Part shown: positions 6,737 through 12,209 of the stretch, piece by piece
Layout: every line of letters starts with the position of its first letter
Numbering within the stretch: the stretch's first letter is position 1
DNA from: CALBPI01 sp039815365
GTDB lineage: Bacteria; Pseudomonadota; Gammaproteobacteria; Steroidobacterales; Woeseiaceae
Length of the DNA stretch: 12,209 nucleotides
Assembly (NCBI GenBank): GCA_039815365.1
Contig: JBCBZK010000106.1
Span: 1-12,209 of the forward strand
Direction of reading: 5' to 3'
The notes under the pieces: generated by a model
The model's input: only the letters and a program-made list of their open reading frames with translations
What the model was told of the DNA's origin: nothing
The model's database searches: none
Position numbers and translations under genes: made by a program

Positions 6737-8125
6737 ATGAAACACATGTTCGCTGGCCTATCGGTCGTGCTCTTTTTGGCGTTGGCAGGTTGCGAAGGCG
6801 ACGATGGATCGACTGGCCCGGCCGGCGCGGTAGGCGCGGCTGGCCCTGCAGGCCCTAGCGGCACCCCTTCGGCGGTCACGCGCGAAGACGCTGTTAAGAC
6901 CAACGCGAACATCGCGTACGCTGTGTACAGCGACTCATACCTCACGGCGTTAGATTTACGCGCCGCAATTCAAGCACTCATTGATGCCCCGACGCAGGAT
7001 AATTTCGACGCCGCCAAAGCCGCCTGGCTCGAATCTCGTGAGCCATATGGCCAATCTGAGGTTTACCGTTTTCGAGTTGGACCGATCGATGCCTTACTCG
7101 ATAATGGCACGATCGGTCAGGAAGGTGACGGGCCCGAAGGCTCTATCAACGCGTGGCCGTTGGGCGAAAGTCTGATCGACTACGTCGCCGCAGCCGTCGA
7201 CGGTGATGCGAATCCAGAAATACCCAATTCAACAGCTGGTATTGCCGGAAACATCATTGCAGATCAGACGATAGCGATTTCTACAGCCACAGTTCGCGAT
7301 AACTCTGAGCTCGGCGGCGACGAGCGTAACGTCGCCAGTGGATACCACGCGATCGAGTTTCTGCTCTGGGGGCAAGACCTCAACGCCGACTTGTCTGGCA
7401 TGGGTACGCGTGATGCAACAGGCGGACAACGTCCAGTCACTGACTATCAAACCGGCGGCGCGTGCACCAGCGGTATCGGCAATGGCCAGGCAGACGTAAT
7501 CTGCGAGCGCCGCGGTCAGTATCTGTTGGCAGCGACCGACGTGTTGATCGAGGATCTCTTGCGTGTCGTTGATGCATGGAATCCTAACGGCACGAACAAT
7601 CACTATGCAGCATTCGTTGCCGGTGGCGACGTATCGTTGGCGAAGATTCTTGAAGGCATGGGTCGACTTGGGTTTGGTGAGTTAGCTGGCGAGCGCATGA
7701 ATATCGCATTGCTGACGAACAGCCAGGAGGACGAGCACTCATGTTTCTCTGACAACACACATAGAGATATCTTGCTTAACGCCAAAGGTATTCAGAATGC
7801 ATTCCGTGGCGAGTATGTGCGTATCGATGGAGAAGTTTTGTCAGGTGCAGGGATTGACGATTTGTTGCTGGCGGAAGGTTTCGTTGAGTCTGCCAACGCG
7901 TATCGCGCAGCACTGGAAGACACGATGATTCGTATTAGCACGATTGATCAGGCTGCCAAAGCAGGCATGCCTTTTGACACGCAAATTCAAATGGGCATCA
8001 CAGAGCCAAACGTGAGTGGTTCCATTCAGGCGTTATCGGCACAAACCGATGTTTTGGAGACTGTCATTACGGATCTGGGCGTTACGGTTGGCGATATTCG
8101 TCAGGATACTGAGGAAGAAATCTAG
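6737..8125 (+). CDS. Imelysin (M75) family iron-regulated lipoprotein, IrpA-like
   Basis: A 462-residue exported protein. A lipoprotein signal ends at LALAGC, so Cys19 would be lipidated; Glu at +2 suggests the outer membrane. A collagen-like stretch of eight Gly-X-Y triplets (Gly21 to Pro44) follows, then the imelysin domain. Family marks are REPYGQSEVYRF (101-112), the GxHxxE motif GYHAIEFLLWG (202-212; Gly202, His204, Glu207) and NSQEDEHSCFSDNTH, typical of the IrpA group. Imelysins were named after a Pseudomonas insulin-cleaving protein, but most members are linked to iron uptake and the His/Glu motif is thought to bind metal; protease activity should not be assumed. It directly follows the Fur box and begins an operon with two di-heme oxidoreductases. 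The ribosome site is weak (GGGAATGA), but the lipoprotein signal fixes the start. Confidence 0.9.
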   Translation: MKHMFAGLSVVLFLALAGCEGDDGSTGPAGAVGAAGPAGPSGTPSAVTREDAVKTNANIAYAVYSDSYLTALDLRAAIQALIDAPTQDNFDAAKAAWLESREPYGQSEVYRFRVGPIDALLDNGTIGQEGDGPEGSINAWPLGESLIDYVAAAVDGDANPEIPNSTAGIAGNIIADQTIAISTATVRDNSELGGDERNVASGYHAIEFLLWGQDLNADLSGMGTRDATGGQRPVTDYQTGGACTSGIGNGQADVICERRGQYLLAATDVLIEDLLRVVDAWNPNGTNNHYAAFVAGGDVSLAKILEGMGRLGFGELAGERMNIALLTNSQEDEHSCFSDNTHRDILLNAKGIQNAFRGEYVRIDGEVLSGAGIDDLLLAEGFVESANAYRAALEDTMIRISTIDQAAKAGMPFDTQIQMGITEPNVSGSIQALSAQTDVLETVITDLGVTVGDIRQDTEEEI

Positions 8126-8145
8126 CTCCTCGCCAAGGAAATACA

Positions 8146-9816
8146 ATGGAAAACATGCGCAAGTTACTGGGGCGCATGCTTCCCCTTACTCTCTCCACAT
8201 TGTTGGTTTCAGCGTGCGGTGGGGGCGGTTCGGGTGGGGCTGGACCAGTAACTCAGACTCCCCCGCCGTCCCTGCCCCCTTCAGGTCCAATCATCCCAAC
8301 GTTGACCGCTGCGGAACGGTTTTCGGGGGCTGACGCTGGTACTAGCCTCAACAATGATCAGGCGTTCAGTCAGAGTCCGCGAGCAATACAGCAGGACTTT
8401 TTTCAGGACGCGAATTTCAAGGGTGGCAATGCCATCTTTCGAAACGATCATGTCGGCCAGGGTCCTTTGATGAACGCCGCCACGTGTCAAGGCTGTCACA
8501 TTCGTGATGGTAGAGGGCGTGTGCCTGTCGACACTAGCTCACCGTTCGACTCGATGTTCTTGCGAGTCGGGCTAGGTAACGATGCTGACAATAACGCGAT
8601 CCCAGACGATCAGTACGGTACCCAATTGCAGACATTCGGTGTCGCGTCTTTCGAAGGAAATGACGTCAGCGCCGGTTTGGCGGTTTTTGGTGGTGGTGCG
8701 AGTGCGCCTATCGGCGAAGTCTTTGCGTTCATAGACTACGAAACGATCGTTGGGACATATACCGATGGCACAAGCTATGAGTTACGCAAGCCAACCTACA
8801 AAATTACAGATCTTAGTTACGGCGATTTTTCTGCTGGCGTGCAGATCTCGCCGAGGATAGCGCAGCAAATGATCGGCTTGGGCTTATTGGGCGCTATACC
8901 CGAGGCGGATCTGCTTGCGCTTGCTGATCCGAACGACGCTAATAACGACGGTATCAGCGGCAGAGCGAACCGCTCGTTCGACCCGACAACCGGTGTTGAG
9001 GCTATTGGCCGCTTCGGTCATAAGGCAACGTCTGCCAGTGTCTTGCAGCAGACGGCCGATGCCTATCGCGGTGACATAGGTGTTACCAATACGTTCGCCT
9101 CGGCCGAACCTTGCGCGGCCGCCCAGAGTAGCTGCATAAATGCAGCCGGTGTTGAGCCAGACCAGTTTCCAGGAAACGTAGATATCGCAGATCTTGAGCT
9201 TGCGTTAGTAGAGTTCTATGCGCGATTACTCGCTGTTCCTGATCGCCGCGGCTACGACGCACAGTCAGACTCTTGGGATCCATCGGTCGTAGCCGGGCGT
9301 ACTGCATTTTTCGAATCTGGTTGCGGCGGTTGCCATACACAGTCTCATGAAACAGGCATTGCCGAAGGTAGCGTTCTGGGCGAGATCAATCTGAATGTTC
9401 TCGAACCCAATGCAGCGCCCATTGACGTGTTAAGCGACCAGACCATTTACCCGTATTCAGATTTGCTCTTGCACGATATGGGTGGCCAATGCGATGTAGT
9501 TGTTGCAGAGGACGCCGCGGGCAATGCGTGCCCTGCCGGTGAAAACTGCATCTGGGTTCTGCGCTGCGAGGGACTGGCTGATGGTCGCCCGGATCTTCTC
9601 GCTACTGGCACGGAATGGCGCACCGCGCCGCTCTGGGGTTTGGGCCTTGTTCAAACGGTGAACCCAAACGCAACCTTTCTCCACGATGGCCGTGCGCGCA
9701 CGATTGAAGAGGCGGTACTGTGGCATGGTGGTGAAGCGCAAGCGTCGAAGCAGTCGTTTCTGGATATGAATAGTCAGCAACGCTCTGATTTGCTCGCATT
9801 TCTGGAATCGCTTTGA
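8146..9816 (+). CDS. Di-heme oxidoreductase lipoprotein 1 (DHOR/DUF1111, MauG/CcpA-like)
   Basis: A 556-residue exported c-type cytochrome. The signal ends in the lipobox VSAC with Cys24, followed by a Gly-rich and Pro-rich linker to about residue 50. Heme sites are CQGCH (114-118) and CGGCH (393-397). DHOR marks are DPNDANNDGISGR (261-273), YPYSDLLLHDMG, EWRTAPLWGLG and the C-terminal FLHDGRARTIEEAVLWHGGEA. The family is related to bacterial di-heme cytochrome c peroxidases and MauG; the actual substrate of DHORs is not settled, and names such as thiol oxidoreductase rest on little. It differs from its neighbour by two insertions after the second heme, one holding Cys449, Cys462, Cys468 and Cys474. 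AAGGAA lies 5 bases before ATG 8146; an ATG at 8155 is an alternative start. It begins 20 bases after imelysin 1 and is presumably co-transcribed under Fur. Confidence 0.92.
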   Translation: MENMRKLLGRMLPLTLSTLLVSACGGGGSGGAGPVTQTPPPSLPPSGPIIPTLTAAERFSGADAGTSLNNDQAFSQSPRAIQQDFFQDANFKGGNAIFRNDHVGQGPLMNAATCQGCHIRDGRGRVPVDTSSPFDSMFLRVGLGNDADNNAIPDDQYGTQLQTFGVASFEGNDVSAGLAVFGGGASAPIGEVFAFIDYETIVGTYTDGTSYELRKPTYKITDLSYGDFSAGVQISPRIAQQMIGLGLLGAIPEADLLALADPNDANNDGISGRANRSFDPTTGVEAIGRFGHKATSASVLQQTADAYRGDIGVTNTFASAEPCAAAQSSCINAAGVEPDQFPGNVDIADLELALVEFYARLLAVPDRRGYDAQSDSWDPSVVAGRTAFFESGCGGCHTQSHETGIAEGSVLGEINLNVLEPNAAPIDVLSDQTIYPYSDLLLHDMGGQCDVVVAEDAAGNACPAGENCIWVLRCEGLADGRPDLLATGTEWRTAPLWGLGLVQTVNPNATFLHDGRARTIEEAVLWHGGEAQASKQSFLDMNSQQRSDLLAFLESL

Positions 9817-11135
9817 GTCAATTGATAACTGTCATCATCGTTGGCTTCGCTTGCCTGTTTCTGGTCAGTTGTCAGCGCGCGCCAGAGCATCTTCCAGCGC
9901 CGGGTGGCATTGCGACGATGAGCGCACTTGCGAATAGAACGTTTGTACTGCCATCACCAACTCTAGGGCGCGCTGAGCAACTGCGTTTCTGGACGGGGTT
10001 CGCGCTTTTCAGGGACCCTTGGGTACGCGCGCCCGCATCGACGACTGCTCGTGATGGCCTTGGCCCATTGTTTAATGCACGCTCGTGTATCGCGTGTCAT
10101 TCGGGCGCAGGGCGCGGCAGCAGCATTATCGCGAGTCCGCAGTCTCCAGGAACTGTTTTTCGCGTTGATCCGGGCAGCAGTGCAGATCGCTGGGGCTCGC
10201 AGCTGCAGCCGCGCGCAACGTATGACATGCGAGGGGACGGGGTCAGAACACGAGGTTTCTTTGCAGCGGAACCGCAACCGCAGATTGAAGTGATCGTCAG
10301 TTCGAACGGCATGCGTCGCATCGGCGCAACGCTTGAGGGGCATTCTGATGTTGCGCTCTCGGTGCGGATAGCACCGTCTCTTGCCGGTGTTGGGTTGCTT
10401 AACGCGATCCCGGAAGCGTCCTTGATCTCCCTGTCAGACCCTGATGATCTCGATGACGATGGCATATCCGGCCGCGTACATCGGCTCGTCGATGGTGAGA
10501 TCGGAAAATTTGGCTGGAAAGCGCAGCATGCGAGTGTCGCGACTCAGACTGCAGCGGCCTTTGTGCAGGACATAGGTATTACCAGCAGTATCGCGCCGCA
10601 AGAATCATGTTCGCTTCAGCAAACTGACTGTAGCTTGCAACCGTCCGGACGCGGGCCATCCGGGAATGCCGAAATTCCTGATGAGTTGTTTGCCTACATT
10701 GTCGATTTCGTCTCCGGCTTGCCAGTGCCGAACGCCAGACCGGTAACGCCGGAGATTGCAGCTGGCCAACGCCTATTCAAGCGTCTTCGCTGCAACGAGT
10801 GCCACACGCCATCGCATGCTATTCAGTACCAAGACCAGACCGATACGATTTGGCCTTACACGGATTTGCTACTGCACGATATGGGACAGCAGCTGGAAGA
10901 TGGCGTTGTTGAGGGAGATGCCGAAAGCCGTGAGTGGCGTACGCCACCCCTGTGGGGGTTGGGTGTTGCCAGGACGATCAATGCAAATACAGGGCTAATG
11001 CACGACGGTCGGGCAAGAGACATACGAGAGGCCATCATGTGGCATGGAGGTGAAGCGGCGGTATCCGCTAGTGCCTTTTCCAAACTACCCGAAAACCAAA
11101 AAGATGCGCTTGCAGCTTTCGTGCTGGCGTTGTGA
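9813..11135 (+). CDS. Di-heme oxidoreductase lipoprotein 2 (DHOR/DUF1111)
   Basis: A 440-residue exported c-type cytochrome paralogous to the upstream DHOR. The signal ends in LVSC with Cys20 as the lipidation site and Gln at +2. Heme sites are CIACH (92-96) and CNECH (327-331). Shared marks are GLLNAIPEASLISLSDPDD, an acidic DDGISGR loop (209-221), IGKFGWKAQ, WPYTDLLLHDMG, EWRTPPLWGLG and LMHDGRARDIREAIMWHGGEA. It lacks the Cys-rich insertion of paralogue 1 and looks like the canonical family form. The proposed start is TTG 9813 inside the upstream TGA (TTGA, 4-base overlap), since no ATG precedes the lipobox; the TTG at 9822 is also possible. This arrangement implies reinitiation after the upstream gene. 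Substrate unknown; a peroxidase-like or electron-transfer role in iron handling is inference. Confidence 0.9.
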   Translation: MSQLITVIIVGFACLFLVSCQRAPEHLPAPGGIATMSALANRTFVLPSPTLGRAEQLRFWTGFALFRDPWVRAPASTTARDGLGPLFNARSCIACHSGAGRGSSIIASPQSPGTVFRVDPGSSADRWGSQLQPRATYDMRGDGVRTRGFFAAEPQPQIEVIVSSNGMRRIGATLEGHSDVALSVRIAPSLAGVGLLNAIPEASLISLSDPDDLDDDGISGRVHRLVDGEIGKFGWKAQHASVATQTAAAFVQDIGITSSIAPQESCSLQQTDCSLQPSGRGPSGNAEIPDELFAYIVDFVSGLPVPNARPVTPEIAAGQRLFKRLRCNECHTPSHAIQYQDQTDTIWPYTDLLLHDMGQQLEDGVVEGDAESREWRTPPLWGLGVARTINANTGLMHDGRARDIREAIMWHGGEAAVSASAFSKLPENQKDALAAFVLAL

Positions 11136-11137
11136 CG

Positions 11138-11144
11138 AAGGAGA
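11138..11144 (+). promoter_or_regulatory. Strong ribosome binding site for imelysin 2
   Basis: AAGGAGA lies 6 bases before ATG 11151, just after the stop of the upstream gene. It decides the start of the terminal open frame over the in-frame ATG at 11157. Confidence 0.75.
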
Positions 11145-11150
11145 TCACTC

Positions 11151-12209
11151 ATGTTAATGACTAAACCCTTTCAGCGTACCGGATTGGTGTCTTTGGCGCT
11201 GTTTCTTTTCGCCTGTGGCGGCGGTGGTGGCGGTTCAAACAACCCACCGCCGGTAACCACCCCACCACCTAGCAGCGATCCTCTCGGTGCCGTTGGTACA
11301 GTTGCGGAGGAACAGGATCGATTGTTCGAATCGATCGGTTTAGGTGTAATCGCACCTAGCTATGAGGCAATGGCATCAGAGTCTCTAGGCTTCAAGACTG
11401 CGATAGAAAGTTATTGCGCGGATCCCGCAAGCGGAGATCTGATCGCTGTCCAGCAGAGTTGGCGTGACGCGATGCTGAGCTGGCAGCGTGCGTCGATCGT
11501 TCGGTTTGGGCCGGTCGAGGAGAATAATCGCCGCTTACGTATTCAGTTTTTTCCTGATTCCAACAATGCCGTGTTGAACAACGTTACTGCTGTGCTCAAC
11601 GGCAGCGCTGCAATCGATGAGGCGTTGATTGCCTCGAGCCCGGTTGGCGCACAAGGGTTACCTGCGCTTGAGTATTTGTTGTTCGATCTTGGTGGTATTG
11701 ATGATCCCGATGCCGGTCCGCGTCGATGCGATCTGGCCGTCGCGGTTGCTGCGAACTACAACACGATGGCAAATGAGCTGTCGACTGCATGGGATCCTGC
11801 TGGTCAGTTGCTTGCAGATTTCACCAGCGCAAGCGGTGTATACATGGATCGCAACGAGGTGCTTACGGATATCCTCGAAAGTCTCGCCCAGGACACTGAG
11901 TTTGTGGCTGACGAAAAAGTGACGCGTCCGCAGCAAACCGGTGCTATGACGACCGAATCATTCAGAGCAGAGCACTCGGTTGAAAACCTGATGGCAAATG
12001 TCAACGCGATCCGTGCTTTCCTTGATCGTGGTACGGCGGATACAGACTACGGTTTTCGAGACTACCTTGACCGCGCGCACGATAGCGGTGCGATTGCTGA
12101 TCAATTGGATCAGCAGCTTGGCGATGCGGAGGCCGGTCTGGCGGCGCTGACGGCGACTCTCGAAGCGATTCTGCTCGGCACAGAAAATGGCGACATCGAT
12201 ACGATTAGG
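11151..12209 (+). CDS. Imelysin (M75-like) lipoprotein 2, 3' end outside window
   Basis: The frame from ATG 11151 is open for 353 codons to the last base with no stop. The signal ends at FLFAC, with Cys22 as probable lipidation site, followed by six Gly and a Pro/Thr-rich linker to about residue 43. The imelysin domain shows WRDAMLSWQRASIVRFGPVE (from Trp104; Trp111, Phe119-Gly-Pro121), IQFFPDSNN and GLPALEYLLFD (169-179). At the GxHxxE position this reads GLPALE: Glu174 is kept but His is replaced by Pro171. I recall the same Pro form in the second imelysin of similar clusters in pseudomonads, so it is probably a subfamily trait and not decay. Cys89 and Cys193 could form a disulfide. The family length suggests only a short tail is missing. 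It is the fourth gene of the Fur-controlled operon, 15 bases after DHOR 2. Confidence 0.88.
   Translation, partial: MLMTKPFQRTGLVSLALFLFACGGGGGGSNNPPPVTTPPPSSDPLGAVGTVAEEQDRLFESIGLGVIAPSYEAMASESLGFKTAIESYCADPASGDLIAVQQSWRDAMLSWQRASIVRFGPVEENNRRLRIQFFPDSNNAVLNNVTAVLNGSAAIDEALIASSPVGAQGLPALEYLLFDLGGIDDPDAGPRRCDLAVAVAANYNTMANELSTAWDPAGQLLADFTSASGVYMDRNEVLTDILESLAQDTEFVADEKVTRPQQTGAMTTESFRAEHSVENLMANVNAIRAFLDRGTADTDYGFRDYLDRAHDSGAIADQLDQQLGDAEAGLAALTATLEAILLGTENGDIDTIR

Noticed and set aside
8230..8290. Low-complexity G-rich and C-rich tract as a possible repeat or regulatory element
   Set aside because: It encodes the Gly/Pro linker after the lipidated Cys of DHOR 1; a similar linker follows Cys22 of imelysin 2, so coding explains it.
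8016..8333. 105-codon plus-strand frame spanning the imelysin 1/DHOR 1 junction
   Set aside because: It is out of frame with both supported genes and has no domain or ribosome site.
11629..11922. Small frames on both strands inside the last gene
   Set aside because: They are shadows of the imelysin 2 frame, which is open from 11151 to the window end and carries the family motifs.
1..12209. CRISPR array, tRNA/rRNA, insertion sequence, prophage or toxin-antitoxin genes
   Set aside because: No spaced direct repeats, cloverleaf-like sequence, transposase or integrase motifs, or small paired genes were seen.

Overview
The window looks like a chromosomal segment of a free-living, moderately GC-rich proteobacterium, most likely a gammaproteobacterium. 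The reasons are an E. coli TalB-type transaldolase, a Fur-type operator, Tat- and lipoprotein-exported redox enzymes, short operonic spacings, and a periplasmic/outer-membrane iron and cytochrome gene set like those of marine and soil gammaproteobacteria. The genus cannot be named from the sequence. No tRNA, rRNA, CRISPR array, insertion sequence or phage gene was seen.

Left part (1-3734), central metabolism. The 3' end of a DUF819 membrane protein is joined by a 1-base stop/start overlap to an alpha-methylacyl-CoA racemase (class III CoA-transferase family) with all three catalytic residues. A transaldolase gene on the minus strand converges on it, and the two stop codons overlap. The transaldolase is divergent from a Gfo/Idh/MocA oxidoreductase, with a 118-base shared promoter region.

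Middle part (3853-6578), molybdenum hydroxylase. A two-subunit operon encodes a small 2x[2Fe-2S] protein and a large Tat-exported molybdopterin subunit of the isoquinoline 1-oxidoreductase (IorAB) type. A hairpin-plus-T-run terminator follows. No cytochrome subunit or cofactor-insertion gene accompanies it here.

Right part (6690-12209, running off the window), an iron-regulated lipoprotein operon. A near-palindromic Fur box precedes imelysin/M75 protein 1 (IrpA-like, with GxHxxE and a collagen-like Gly-X-Y stretch), di-heme oxidoreductase 1, di-heme oxidoreductase 2, and imelysin protein 2, which is open at the window end. Gaps are 20 bases, a 4-base overlap and 15 bases. All four proteins start with lipoprotein signal peptides and lack Asp at +2, so they probably form an outer-membrane-anchored periplasmic assembly made under iron limitation. 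Its biochemical function is not well established, and it is the most interesting part of the window. The last gene has no stop codon inside the window.
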